Origin: Agelaius tricolor
Lineage: Eukaryota; Chordata; Aves; Passeriformes; Icteridae
Direction: 5' to 3'
DNA: 64,000 nucleotides
NCBI GenBank assembly: GCA_023055355.1
Contig: JALJCS010000010.1
Coordinates: forward strand, 19,731,001-19,795,000
Position 1 is the stretch's first letter. Every line of letters begins with the position of its first letter. Position numbers and translations under genes: made by a program. The notes below the pieces were generated by a model. It saw only the letters and a list, made by a program, of their open reading frames with translations. It was not told where the DNA came from and did no database searches. Shown here piece after piece: positions 27,501 through 42,500 of this stretch.

Positions 27501-30500
27501 TTTTTGCATGTAAATTACATTGTTACTACTGTGAACAAAATGGGGCCTTTTTTATCTTTTCAAATGTTAGAATTTTTTTATGAGAATACTTTTATAATTT
27601 CTGTTATTCTAGAATAAAAACATTAGGAAATTAAATAAAAATATGCAAATAGTCTGACTTTCCTGGTGATATACTGTTATAGATTATTTAGGGAAGTTTT
27701 TAGGATATTTGCCTACAATATATTTTGCAGTCTGTAATAAAAAGTAAAACATTCAAAACTTTTCCTTTCAAATACTATTTGGAATTTCAGAAAATCTTGC
27801 TATGGCAACAAGTGCAATTTTGTAATGCCAATGCTTGAAACCTCCTTTAAAGCTTTTGCTGATATAACTGATTAAAGAAGGAAGTTAAGCCTACACATCT
27901 CAAGGTGCAAAACAAAATTGCCTAATACTATCTAAGTAACAAACCAGTTCTAACACTGTGAAAGCTGTTCTTCATCTCACATTCCTGCCTGAGGAAATTT
28001 GAGCTGAATGTCAAGATGTAACTACTGTAATTATGCCCAGCAATTAATATTAATGTCAGCTGTGGCCTCACAGTGAATCCATTTTCTTGTCTTCTCCTTC
28101 TGTTAATTTTTCTAATATGAAAAAGGATTCAGATACCCTATGATAAGATAATTTGAACCCTAAACTTGTCTGTGTACTGTAAGATTCAGTTTTATTTTGG
28201 AAGGGGAATGTCTCTACTAGGTAACAAAACAAAAATCATACAGGGTAATCAAATGCCATTTATAATGGACTATAAAGGGGCCAATGAGGGCAACACTTGG
28301 GAGCTGGAAAAGGTTTTGTAAGGTATGTGGGATTTTGGTGTGGCTAGGAATTACATTCATACCAGTGGCAGAGGCATGCACACCAGGAGAATGAAATGGA
28401 AGAACATTTCCCTCCTATAGGTCTTCTATTCCAATTTCTTTAAAAACATTTTTGGAAAACTTCAAAATATTAACTCTTTTGAACTGAATGTGAGGCTTGG
28501 GGTAAAAATGCAAATAAGTAAAGGTTTTTCAGCCTAGAATTTGCTTTCTCATTTTTAATTTTCACTGTTTTTGGAACAGGATAATTCCTTTCTGTGCCTA
28601 AAAGGTGTGACCTCCCCGCAAGCCCAAACACTTCTTTTTCTTTTTTTCTTTTTTTTTTTCTTTTATCTTTTTTTTTCTCTTTCTTTCCCCTCCTAGGAAA
28701 AACTAACTCAAACTGAGAGTTGATATCTAAGATGGCAAGTTATAAAATTATGCAATATGCTACTAAAAGTACTGAGATACTATTTATATAAGGGGGTCTT
28801 AATGACAAATTGATCCTGTTCTGCATGAGAGGATATCACCATCCATCCAGTATAATCACTTTAAGAAATGCTTTAATGGCAGAAGGCAAGTGTTGTGTTT
28901 TTGTATGGTTTTGTTTTTGTTGTCCAGTTTGATTCAAACTTCCCTGCAAGCCAGTCAGCCCTCTTGTACAGAGGGAAAATACATTGTGGACTGTGCCATC
29001 AAATATATTGCGACCAATAAATATGTTAGGACAATGGACAGAAACTGATGCACAGAGAGTTCCACCTGCAAATGGGGATGACCTTCTTTACTGTGCAGTG
29101 CTTGTGCAATGTGATCCAGGATGACCAGACATGGTCCTCTCCAACCTTACCCATTCTGTGATTCTATGAAAATTGTATCTATATATATATAAATAAAATT
29201 TATTTCAGATCATATCACTGCTGATGCCAGAAAAGTGCTACTGAATGTGGGCATCCTGCAGAGACTTACATTCATACCAGGGTGACAGTGATGACATTGA
29301 AGTTCTGCACAACTTTAAGGGCTGTGTCACATCAATCTGGTAGATCAAGAATGTGCTTCAGTACAGAGCATGGGCAGTGATCACCAGCATGAAAGAGATG
29401 CTCCCTTGCCACAGCTGGGAAATCTGTAGACAAACACTGGAAATCATCAATTTTACCAAAAAGGTTTCTTAGAGGTGTCATTTCATGGCACATACACAGA
29501 TAACACAAAGTAGTGAGTAGCCTAAGATCAGGGGAATGGCAAAGATGTGGCTACATTTGTCACCTCCCTAATTGCTCATCTCCTGGATGCCCTCCTCTCT
29601 CATTTTGTATGTTTCTAGAGAAAGTTTTTGCAGGACTTTTTTATTGTCTGAATGTATAACTTAAAAGTTTGGTGAAAAGTCAAAAATGCTCACGTATGGA
29701 AGGCGATGACAGTGTCCCACTTGCTTCTGTGTCACTGTTCTTTTGGTATTATGATAGCAATGTGCATACTCTTAAATCCATTTTCTCATTTTTTTTCCTT
29801 ATATTATTTTCTGATTGTCACCCCAATCTTTCCTCTTCTTAATTTACATCTGGCTTTCTTAGTGCTTTCCACCACTCTTGCATTTCTTCTCTCCTAATTT
29901 CTTTCCTTTATCTCATATTTACTTTTTTTTTCCTTTCAGAAAAATTTGAAACATGGAGTTTTAACATGGACTATAAACTGGTCAATTATTCACCTTTATC
30001 TCTACTTTAAAATGTCAGTGTCAGCAGTAATAGGAGAAAGGAAACTTTCTCAGGAATGCTGCAGGCACTGGCAGAAGATGGAGGTCACTAATACTAGGAA
30101 AGAGTAGACTTAACAAAGGGCCTGAGAAGTAAAAATCTGCACCGGAATTCATATGTGCTTGTTTGTTTTAAATTCAAAATGTCAGTGGAAACAACAGTAA
30201 CAATTGGTTTTACTTCTCTTTCAGCAACAAGAACAAGACCCGACTAACCTATACATTTCCAACCTGCCTCTTTCAATGGATGAGCAGGAGCTTGAGAACA
30301 TGCTGAAGCCCTTTGGGCAGGTGATCTCGACCAGGATACTGCGGGACTCGAGTGGGACGAGCCGTGGCGTTGGCTTTGCAAGGTACCTCGGGGCTGTGAG
30401 CCATGCTGGCAGCCTTCTTCCTTTGTTTGGACTAAAAATGCAAGAATAGGTGGAAAAGGCAGAAATTACTGAAAATGATAAAGTTTGTAAAGAGAAGGAA

Positions 30501-33500
30501 GATTGAAATGGCGTTATCCAGCAGGGTTTTGTTAATTCTTCCTTTGGTAGAGCTGTGCCTCATCTTGCTTAGATGGCTAAATCTAAATTTATTGCTCTTA
30601 CTGGACAATTATCTAGAGTAAGAATTCACTCTAAACCACTTCCTTCCCTTTTCTGTACTTCTCCTTTCTCCTCTATCCCTGAGTCAGTAAGCAAGGGTGC
30701 GTGGTGCTTTACAGAGACTTCTGTGACTGCTGGATTGTCAAGTTTGAATCCCAGGCAGCAGACCAGAAGGAAGATCCTTCTTCCCCACCCCCACGCCTTT
30801 TTTTTTTATTTATTTTTCTTCATTAGTTCCTTGGAGAAAATGAACTCATCAGTGCTCTTTGAACATCAGCCCTTTGAATTTTCAGGCTCATTAACATGAT
30901 GTCAGCTGGGAAAGAAATTTTTTATTCACTTACAGTAAATCTCATCTTAAAATATTTGTGTGCTAAGTGAAATATCTCACCCAAATCAACAAGAACAAAT
31001 ATTTTCCATAAATTAGGAAATATTTCCTAAATATTCTGTCCATATGAATCTACTTTTTCTCTAGTTAATGTAGTTATTTTTTCTGGGATCTCTTCATCAA
31101 AGTTTTTTCTGTGCTGTTTTTATTTATGTAAGTCCTGCTTTAAACCTACTATAACAATCAAAATTTAGAGGCTTTAAATTGAAGGTTTCTATTATCAAAA
31201 ATAAAAGCATGCTTCAAGCAAAGAATTGGCATTCTCAAAATACTGAAATCAAATTTCAGTAATTCAGATGTTCAGCCAATATTACAATAGCTTTGTATTT
31301 GAACAAATATCAGAATCTAAAATTAGTGCACAGAAAAGAACTGAACAAATTTATCTCCTGATGTGGCCAAAATTTTTAGGAATTGGTTTTCCTGTGAGTT
31401 GGCTGGGGGATATTTAATGGCACTGTGATTTTTAGTTTGTTTTTTTTTCAAATGTCTTCCCCCACCAGCCTCCTGAACCCAAACTTCATATGCTTGTCAA
31501 ACTATCAAGTTTCAAGAAGGTATAACAAAGGAACAAAATTAGAAATAATAGAAAAATATTCATTATTTAAGAGGGGAAAACCAGCAAGTTTGGGCTTTGC
31601 TAAAATTTCTTCCTATCCCCTTTTAAAAAAATCAGTAAGTGGGGTAAAATTAACTGGGCATTTTAATTTCATTAATATATGTGTGTTTTATGTGTAGCTT
31701 TCATTTTCTGGTACTGTGAAGAGTAGAATCCACTAACATCCCCTATAAAATTCAGTTGGCATTTTGCTCTCATTCAGTCTCTTCTGCCTAAACTTGTTTA
31801 CCACTCCTACCTTGAATCAGTGGTAAGGTAGGAAATATGGTAGGATGTATTTTTCCTAATGTAGCTGGAAGTGTTCTGGAATCATATGCAAAAGTCAAAA
31901 AGACTTGTGTGTATCCAAGACCTCACTTGTATTGAAGACATTAAAATAGAATAGTTTTAAAGTACTTTCTCAATAGTTACTCTGTTATGCATTTTATGTT
32001 TTATATATACATGAGTGAAGTTATTTTTATAAAAGTGTTTATTTATATACATAAATATAGTATACCTAAGTTCTAGGATAAGAATTGCTTCTATATCTAG
32101 TTAGAACTTCTTTCCTTCAACAAGGTGAACATTTTTCTTGTATTGGAAAATTATTGGATAATTAATTAAAGTTAAAATTTTCCAAAAACCCTGTAGACAT
32201 TAAATAAATATTTTAATTTCTTGCCTTTGGGAAACTTTTATTAGGTTAATAGGGAGTAATGTATTTTATCAAGTCAAGACTTGAGTCTGAAACTAAATTA
32301 TATTGTTTGTTTCGTGTGAGACAAAAAAAAAAATTAGATTTCTTTGATGCAGATCCAATAATCCAGAACTTCTGAAAATTCTCTAAGAGATATTTTTGGA
32401 ATCATTAGGAAAACCTCTTGTTCAATCTGGCTTTTTGGTGATACTGGTTGTTATCTATACTTGTATTTTGTCAGCCTGTGCAGAAAGGATATCAGAATTA
32501 AAGAGATGCCAAGACTTAGGAATTTTTAGTCCTGGCTTTTTGCTGCTGAGGCCATTGGCCTAATTTGTGGATATGAATTACAGAACTTAATGAGCAACTG
32601 AAAAGAAATTATCTGTTCAACATTAACCAAACATCATCTTGCAGGCGGCTGCAAAAACAGTTCTTTTAAAATATATTTTGTTGTAATTGCACATCTGAGT
32701 TGTTCAGTGTGACTGAGTCCAAGGTGACAGTCAGGGCTGGCACATCCTCACTGCAGGTGAGGCCCCTCCCAGGCCAACAGGGGCTCTCCAGCCCCCCTGC
32801 CCAGTCTGTTCAGTCTAGATCTGATAGCATGAGTGCACAAACCTGCTCAAGATTTTGGACACATTCTCAATAGCCAACACAGCTCTGCCGGTATTGGCTC
32901 CTGTTTGGAACTTGGAGACAATTAAATAAGAGCCAGGTGCATCATTTAGTGGAGATGATGTGTATAAGCTAAAAGCTGCCAAGTCAGTTTGGGTCATGCA
33001 GTCAGGCAGGTTTCTATTTGAGTTTATTACCCTTAAACTGTACAGACAGCTCTGAATCCTCTCTTAAGTGTGGCATTAACCTTTGCTGCATGCAGCATGG
33101 ACAGTAAGGATTCAGTTATGAATGATAGTGAGTCAGTCCTTCTGCTTCTTTCGAGACAAGAGAGGTACTTGAGGCAGCTTGGACAGCTACAGTATATAAG
33201 AAGTATATAAGAACATTATTTTCAGTTTGGCACTGACTTTGGTCTCAGAGTGCATAAAATGTTAATTGAGTTTGGCTTTACCTTTCTGAAGTTATATGTT
33301 CTTAGAAAACATCATCTCCATTGTTCACACATGGGAAAGCAAGCCAGAGCAGTGATGAGGGGAAAAACAAGAAATATGATTTGAGAAAAAGCAAGAAATG
33401 TGCTTTAAAAAAATCACAAACATGGGAATCTGTTTCAGTGTTTAATTTATGTAAATTATTCTTTATTTTCAAAGGATGGAGTCAACAGAAAAATGTGAAG

Positions 33501-36500
33501 CAGTGATTGCTCATTTTAATGGAAAATTCATAAAGACACCACCGGGAGTTTCTGGTATGTTGCATATATTTCTTACAAGATGTATGAATGGGTTAGTGCT
33601 TACATGGTGGAAGCCTGTTACACTGATTGTTGTATCTGGCTTCTCATTTAGAGGCAAGCTTATTAAAATTAAACTCTGTCTTTTTGGATGGCTGTAATGC
33701 TTGCTTGGAACACAGTATATCGCTTTTCTGTTGTAAACCTTTTCTAGGAATCTAGTAGTGTTCTCTCCTAGCAGAGAAACAAGCAGCTAAGATGCCAGCT
33801 ATGTACAAATTTGCATCCAATGTAATCCCAGTTGAAGTGAGGAAACAAATATCTATCTGAACAGAATTTGGCTGCTTTTCCATGGACAGGGCTTTTTTCA
33901 GAGGCAAAATGGGCTGGTTTTGTCATCTGTTGATGATTTTTTCAAAGCATTTTCAAAAAAATATTTGCTTAGGAAAAAAATGGAATCTGCAGCCGTGCCT
34001 GGCATGATCATTCACTGAGGAGCTGCAACTCTCAAGTCAGTGTAGGTTTTAAAGTCCTTCGGGAAAATGGAAGGAGATCAACATAGAATGCTGCTTCTAG
34101 AAATATTGTGCAAGGCAGAATTCAGAGAAGGCTTAGTACAATTTTGTTGTCACACCAAGTTCCTCATCAGTTTGTCTGCTTTGTCAGCACTGTTTCTAAG
34201 AGACAAAATGTATATTTCATGAATACTGAAAAATGAGGAGAGGAAATTCAGTGCTGCTGAGTAAAATAGAAAGTAAAGAGGACAATAAAGAAGGAAAGAA
34301 TACATGCCTGGCATTCCAGGCAGCTTTCAGTGGGCATTTTATTGAGAATCCCAAGTGGGAATTTTGCAAATTACAGCGTTGATGTGGTTGGGGAAGCTGC
34401 CTTTATCCCAGTGGTGAAATGTTCTGTACAGCCAGACCCTGTCACTGAGGAGGAGGAAAGTCACCCTCGGCAGGCAGACAAGAATGTGGCTTGTTTAGTA
34501 AAACTCCAAACATGCCTCATCCCTGAAAGATTGCTCCAGTTTGAGGCAGTCTGTGCTGCTGTAAGTATGGAAAATGCTTCAGAGCACAGGAAACCACTCC
34601 CTTCGGCAAAACTAATCTAATGCAGTATTTTGACTTCCCTAGCCTTGCTTTTGCAGACCCTTTGCACAAGGATTAATTGCTGGTGTTATTATTTAGTTAA
34701 AATTTTGTTACAAAGATTTGGTAAATTTAAGCACTTGTTGCACTTGTTGCTTTAGTTATATTTTTCCTTTGTTACATTTAGTAAAAATGTTACAGACTAT
34801 GTATAAACAGACAGTAACAACGCTAAACATCTGCAACAGAAGCTCCTATCAGTGCTTTTTAGTTTGTTAAGTTTTATTTTCACTTGCATTCTGCTGTTCT
34901 CAATGAATGAGCCATCAAGCATGTCATTGCTAATCATGATCTGTCTCCAGTGGGTCTTGGCTGAAGCTGGAGTTGCACCCTTACATGATGAGGTTCAACT
35001 AGGTTGGAATAAAAGCTTCATGCATGGAATTGTAGGAATGATTTTTGCAGTCTGAAGGAAACATTTAACATAAAAATATGATGAATTAGGGACAAGAAAT
35101 TTGCAGAGAACTGTCAATTTTCTGAAAGTGGAAACTAAGCAGTTTTCTCAAGATGTAATCCATCTCACAGGCTTGAACTTCTAATGCTTCCTTTGCAAAA
35201 CAGTTGTCCAGGCTCTCTGTCCAGAACAAGAAAAGAAAAACACACCTCCAGAGACCGTCCTTGCAGTTACAAAGGGTGTCTAGCTCAGTCACTCAGAAAC
35301 AGATAACTCCAAATGTTTGAAATTTGGATGGGTCTCACTTTCCATGATACTGAAAATGAGACAGATAATCAGGTGCATAAGGGAGTTGTGAGAATCTTGG
35401 TTTTTAAAGACCCTCAATTTTGTTGTATAGGGCACAGTCTCAGCTTTATGTTTCTGTGCTGGTGAAGTTTCATTGCTCCTTGCAAAGGTTTTTATGGAGA
35501 TCAAATTCTTCCCAGAGTTCCATACCACATAGCAAGCACCTGCCCAATAATGCAGCCTTAGTAGAGAATTCAATTTATGCATCATAGTATACTGCAGTCT
35601 GCCAAAACATGGGGTGGGGTCATGAGGCAACTGTGATTTTGGACTGCCTGCAGAGAGAAAACTGGATGACAGTAGGAAAGCTCTTGAACAAGCGAAGATT
35701 AGGAAACTGTTTTGAAATAGATTAGCGACCATTGGGATTATAAAGGATCAACTTCAAACACATGCAAAACAAAATCATAAAACCAGGTCTGTGTTTAAAT
35801 TAAAACATTGTGTCCTAGAAACTTGGCTAAAATCAGCAAAGGGAGCTGGCTCTAAAAACATCCATGTTATCAGGATGAAGAGGGTAGGAGAGATGGGCCT
35901 GTAATGAAATAGGTGTGGGAGGAAGAACATTTGTTCAACAAAAACATGCTTTCATAATGCAGCTTTGTTATTTTAACTAAGTTTGGGCTTAAATGGAAGA
36001 ATGGGTTAAACAGTTATAGAAAGCATAAGTGAAACCTCCTCTGGAGCATGAGAAGACACAATGAATAAAACCTCTAAGAATCTGGGAAGGCCAGGGATTA
36101 ACACAGGGTGCTGTCAAAAGTGTCAGCTCCAGAGTTAGGTGAGTGACTGGGCATTGGTGATGCTAAGCAAGCTAAACCCAGATATAACTAGCTATTCAGG
36201 CTTTATTTAACTTAATGAAATATATTCAGTATTTAGTGTGTCCTTGTTTATCTTCAGTAAAGAAGAAGAAAGGTTAGCTCAGAGAGCAATTTGAAATGCA
36301 CTGCAAGTTGGTATAACCCTGAAACTCCTAGAAGTGATGTGTTAGTTTCACCATTTGTTGTTGAGCTTGGTCCTTTTTTATGTAAGTTATTGTATTAGCT
36401 GGTTGTGTTTTATGGACTATGACTTCCTCTCCATTTTGTCACCGAAAACCAAACACAGAACTTTATTTCTTGTACTTAATTATCTTCTCAGTTATGATAT

Positions 36501-39500
36501 ATAACCATTATATGATTGTTGTAATTTTAAAGTAAATTTTGCATTTAGTTTCACTCTCCTCCTTAAAGAACTATTGTTTTCAGTGAAGAATGTAATATTT
36601 AAAACTTTTCTATTCTCCTGTGAAACGTATGACGTGAATTGGAGGAAACAGACCAGACTGGTATCAAGAGCCAGGAGCCAGCAGATGAGCAGTGAGAGCA
36701 GAGCAGCAGCATATTTAGCCTTCCTCCTCTAAAGATGATACTCAGTGTTCACTGGCTTTTAATCTTGTGTTGGATCCGTAGTGATTGTAGAAATGATCTT
36801 CTGGGCAAAGTCTTGAAAGGCATCTCCTCCCTGTCACAGTAGCATGTAGCTTTAATATTCCTTTTACTGGAAAAGAACTTAGGTGATTTTGGTTTAATGG
36901 GTGTAAGAGCATTTTTGCTGAGCAGCCCATGCCGTTTTTACTTCAGTAATGGCTGGTTATGGTGATGATGCAAAAATCAAAAATTTTCCATGGCCCACCC
37001 TTCCCACTTAGGATAAAGAGATTGGTTGCTCAGATTCTCTTTTAGGGGAGAAAATTGAGTGTGTAAAAGCCCTGCTCCTGCCTGTGTGCTTGACTAGACT
37101 GGGAAGAGGTTCACCAGGGATGATACTGACTATGGCTTGAAATTATCTGGCCTTGGACCTCGTTCTAGGGTGGGGAGGCGTGGAAATGGAGCCCTGAAGT
37201 AGCTGTCTCCTGTCAGTCATATTCTAGTGTTTCCTAGTTTCTTTCCTTTACAAAGTATCCAGCACCAAAGATCTCTCATGAATTTAAGTTACTTGACCAT
37301 AAATTCAATTTTTCTTTCAATTATCTTTCACAGATCCTTTAGAAAAAACACATGAACCATAGTCTAAAAACCACTCCTACAGGATATCAAGGGCTGACAG
37401 TGGCTGCCACACTAAAGGCAGAGGAACAAAAATTTCACTCTTTTATCAAGACCCTGAGATTAGTTTAGCTGATCTCAGAGCATGGTGCTGAGGTACCAAA
37501 GTTGTACGCTTGATCCCTGTATGGGCCATTCACTTAAGATTTGGACCTAGAAGAGACCCACAAGCACCATCAACTCTGAATATTTTGTGAAATCTGTGAA
37601 TTAGAGGTTTTACTGCTCTAACTCCCATAATTTGCAATTTGCTGCTTAGTTCTAAGAAGCAACATAGGATGAGAAGAGAAAAATGCTTCTTAAAACCACT
37701 CAAAATATCTTTCTGTCACAAATTATTAAACCTTGTATAAATTCTTAAAGCAATGTAATCCTGAGCATTATGTTTAAGTGAAGACTAGGATGGTGAAGAG
37801 TATAATATTGAATTTCTCTTTAAACATATAAAGCTACCCTGATCATGGGTTGCACAATTTCTGTTTTAGTTCCTACAGCCTTTGGCAAAAGTTTCTAGCT
37901 GTACAGGCTGGCTCTATCATTAAAATCGTGTTTTAATGTCAGAATTCATTAGGTCCCATATGTTTTGCACTAGAAAATAAGCAATTAAAGTCTCTAAAAG
38001 ATGAAGTTTAATTGAGAACTGACTAAAGGAATAGTATTTTTAAACTATTTTGTTGTATTTTTCAGTAACTGAAAGTAGGGTTTATTAAAAAGTTGATAAA
38101 ATTAGCCATGTAAAGTCAAGGGTGCAAACTCAAGGTCCAACAAAGAACATGAGTTTTGGTTTTGCATTTATAGTATCCCCTGGTACAAATTTGGGTAGAC
38201 ACTGAACAAAGACAAACTGAATTCTAATGTACAGATGTGTGCAAAGGAAGAATTTACTCTCTGGACTAATATCACATTCACATCTCTCTTATGCAAAAAC
38301 ATTAACCCTAGAGGAGAGTGATTCAGGGTGGGAAGAGGTGGTCAGCACTTTCCACACCCAGGTTCTAAAGCCCTGATGTTGAAAGCCAGGAAAGCTTTTG
38401 GTCACAGATCCCCTCAGCAGCTGCAGCTCAACAGGCACCTGCAAACCATTGGCAGTGTTGGTTTGCCCTGGGTGTCAGAAGAGTGGGCAGGTCAAATGTG
38501 CTGTCCTAGCTGCAAAAGCCTAACTCCACTGTAAGTTGTAGCCTTTTACATCAGGTACCTCTCAGCTGTGAATGCAACTCTGAATATTTGTACTCTGCCT
38601 TTGTCTTTCACATACAGACAAGTCACTGAATGATTAATGATCTGCTTCATCACTGGGCCTGCATAGTTCCCAGCAATTAAACAATAAAAATGACTCTCCC
38701 TTCCTTCCTGTACTACAAAAGATTGCTTAACTGGCTTGTAGGAATTGTGAGAGCTTTTTGTTCAAATATTTTTCTGTCACACGCTTGCACGTATATGCAA
38801 GAGAGAGAATGTGCTGCATATTCTTGTAAACAATGAGAAAAAGTAAGCTGAATAAGTAAGGTTCAGATTTCATTTCAAAAAGAGTAAGGTCTATGTTCAT
38901 TCTTTGGTGGGAGGGAGATCAGTGGGTCAAGATAAACCCAAGAAGGTTTGTCTTGTTTCTCACGAGCCTCCCTCTGGTGACCATCAGTCATTGTGTTGCT
39001 GCAGGAATGAACACGGTGTTATTCAGGTCATGTGTGTGGGAGAGCAGCCAAAAATTGCAGTTGGGCTTTCCACTGGAGCTGTCCCCAGTGTCAGCAGCCA
39101 GATCTTGAAGCAGAATCAGGGAAGGCAAATGCTGTGCAGCCTGCTCACAGAAGTGCTGTGTTTAATAGATGGTCTGCAAGGGGTTTTTTAGTGTGAGCAC
39201 TAACTTCTGCAAGGGGTTTTTTAGCACTAATTTCTAGCAGATCACAAATTGATAGCTCTTTAAATGCTTGGGTTTCTTCATTGATGCAGGTTTTGGATAT
39301 TATGTATGCAAAATCCAGTATATGTGTACAATTCTGACTCCATTTTTTCTTCCTCTTTAAATTTGTTGGAGAATTTTTACAACGTAACACAGAAGATGTT
39401 TAATCATAGAAAATGTAGCTGTTTTGAGTTATCTACTGACAAAAAAATTCAGATTTATTCTTAAAATAGGTTTTTATGAACATTTTATTCAAGCAGTTGG

Positions 39501-42500
39501 ATGGGTTTACTCTGTTTTTTTAAGAAAAGATATTTATGTTGAGACAATGATGGGAAATGCAAGCACAAATGATGCTTTCTAAAAAGTTTTTTTATAATTC
39601 ATTGTAGGGATTTTTAATGAAAGCATAATGCAGGTTTAAATAAAGCATTTACTACCTGTGAGTGCTATAATACAGAATGTCAGGGCCAGAAATCTTTTTC
39701 TGATGTCTTTCTGTACTGTTCTCATGCCAGAGAAATTGAATTTTGAAATGAAATTTTGATTTTTCATCCAAAATTTTATATGCATATTTTGGAAGTCACA
39801 TATGCTCCTCACAAAACGAGTTTTTTTGAAATAATGTAAAAATAGACAAAGATATTCAACTTGGGGAAGAGCTTTTTTTTTAATTTAAGGCAGTTAACTT
39901 CAGTATTTGGACCTCCTCTCTCAGTGTCCAATGGATTTTTGTTTTCCACTCTGTGTCAAACCACCCAAAATTATTTCAGACCAGAACCTGAGAAATTTAT
40001 CCATATTGGCTAACATATTCTGAGATTACCTCCTCTTATTTCAGCCAAACTGTATGGATTGAAATGCTGTGTGCTATGACTAAGGTTATTGGATATAGCT
40101 TTTACAAAGCAGCATCAAATCATCCATCACCATGTTGATATAGTACCTTTTTGCTCCAAATATGTTGAAACAGAAGTTGCTTCACATAATAGAAGACCTC
40201 AAAACAAAAGTCAGTTTTGTTAATGCCAGAAATACAAGGTTTTGAAGACAGTATTTTCCATTTTTTCTCCTACTTTAAGGTTTCTGTTATTTCCTTGTTC
40301 ATTTACTCCATCATCCATAGGTCTCCTATATTTTTCCAGTGGCATTAACCTAGCTTTTTCCTGGTTTATTTTATGATTATAGAGTTTTAATTACCATTCT
40401 CTGAAGGATAATACATTTTAAATTTATTTGGTTGTCATGTTTAATGTTACAGTCTGACACTCTGTATAACAGCACCCAGGTAGGAGACGTCCAGGTCTCT
40501 GACCTGTGTGGTCACAGTGGAGGTGAGACGGGGAACCACACACCAGTTCTGTCTCCTTTTTTATAGAGAAGGCTGTCAAGAGATGTGTCATGCAGGAAGT
40601 GGATATTTTTCCAGTAGAAACAGAGCTAGTGTTTTAGGTGTGACATCCAAAGCCAGGGATGACTGGGCCATTAATGCCTGTTTTGTGCCAAAGTTTTAAA
40701 AGTCAAGCTCTTTGTGAGGTTACGCATCCCTGAGGTTTTCAGTACCAATCATCTTTTGCAAATGCAGACAGGGTGAAGAGACATCAGCACTCACCACGGT
40801 TATATTAATAGATTTTGTTGAAAATTTTTCTTGGGGTTGTTTTTTTTGCAGGTGGCCTTCCCACCCCATGTGTTTACTCTGCATTTGGAAACTTGTATGT
40901 TTTCAGGTCCAGCCATGTCTCATGAAGATGTTTCCAAACAGAGAGTGACTGGAGGAGTGTCATGGTAAAGCTTAGACAGCTCATGTGTCAGGAATTATTG
41001 GCAGAGAAGAGTTTACATCCAAGTCATAACAGTGCTTCCACCCTGTGATTAGGGAGGGTGTGGTGTGATGCAGCAGAGCTGTGCTTCAGCCATAGGTACT
41101 TGGAAATGTGGAAGCTAAGAACAGGGAAAAAAAGAATGCTATGCAAACCTTTTCACTGCTTCAATTCTGACATTAAAAATTGAGGTCATGGTCAGGATTG
41201 TATTAGGAAAAATAATAATAACAACAACAAGGAAAAATAGTAAAGTATGGTGATGCTGTTTCATGGCAGTATGCAAAAAACCCCCAAAGGACAATCTTGA
41301 AGAATTTCTGGTTGCATTGGGTGCTCTTTATAGAGCAGGGATAAAATGGGAATGGACAACTGTGGCATTTTCTCAGAGCAAGGCCTCAGGACACAAAGAT
41401 GCCTCTTCTGGATGAGTAAAACACTTGTACATTTTGGGACATTACTGAAACCTCCAAAGGGTGGGGAGAATGTATTACAGACCTTTGGCCAGACTTTTTC
41501 TCCATCCTCCTTAGATACAATTCCAAAGAGACAAAGCTCAGAATTTAGATGACAGTTCTTGTTGAACCCAGACCAAGAGACACATACTCAGGATATACAG
41601 ACCATGCTTCCTTCCAACAGGTTTTACAGCAGTAGTTCAAAATCAAATAGATAAGGCATTCCAGATGCACTGTTTGTGTGTGGCAGCTGTCTTTGTGCTA
41701 TGCTGAACAGCTGTTGATGCTGTAATACAGCTCTATGTTATTTAAGTGTCATATTTGGAATATAACTTAAAACCATACCTCATTTGGAGAGTTGAGCACC
41801 TATGTATCAATGCTTCTTCAACTAATTTTTCTTCTTTCTTCTCAGCTCCTGCAGAACCTTTATTGTGCAAGTTTGCTGATGGAGGACAGAAGAAGAGGCA
41901 GAATCAGAATAAATACATACAGAATGGAAGAGCATGGCACAGAGAAGGCGAGGTGAGACTTGTAAGTCCTCTCTTCAAGCTTTAGTGTGGGTGTGCAATA
42001 ATGAATACTTAGGAAAATGATAGGCATTGAGACTTCTTGGCTTGGGTCTTTGGCATATTAAAAATGTGCAAGCAGCTCTTACCTGACAGTTTGTGTGTCT
42101 GTAAAAAAATACTTAACCATGTCTTTTTTCTGAGGAGAAAAGGCAAAATGTGAAACTCTGAGTCCTGTCTCATTGAAGTGAACAATAAAATCTCCTTCAA
42201 CTTGGTCATTATATAAACTTCAGCTTTCTCATATTATTAAACTACCAGACACATAACTGTGCTTACATGCAGAAATAATCCTTTGATCTATGCAACACTA
42301 AAATGCACACCACTTTCACAAGATTAAAATAGTATACCAGTGCCATGCAGCATTATTGTTTTTAGTCAACAGTTGTTTTAAACTTTAATGTTCAAGATAA
42401 TAGTTTCATAGATTTACTGTGGCTAGCAAACCTAAACGCCTCATTTATATTACACAGGAAAATTCAAATGTGCCTTCTGAAAAACTACACTCCCCATTCA

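Larger units (their letters stand above)
18465..30224 (+). other. RBMS1: RBMS1 intron (11.8 kb) between RRM1 and RRM2
   Basis: This is the largest complete intron here. It contains two CR1 fragments (26466-26542 and 28990-29168), an (ATT/ATC)-type simple repeat at 20945-20970, a (GA)n run at 25928 and a (CTTG)4 run at 27469. Two long pyrimidine tracts end in AG (28631-28696 and 29922-29939), within 1.6 kb of the next exon. There are many open frames under 85 codons, none with recognisable domains. They are treated as chance. Confidence 0.85.

Noticed and set aside
30204..30449. 81-codon frame starting upstream of the RRM2 exon
   Set aside because: It is the real exon (30225-30382) extended into both introns. 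The splice borders and the RRM fit define the true limits.
35289..35732. 147-codon minus-strand open frame in an intron
   Set aside because: No domain, no splice or promoter signal, ordinary intron composition. A frame of this length is expected by chance in 64 kb.
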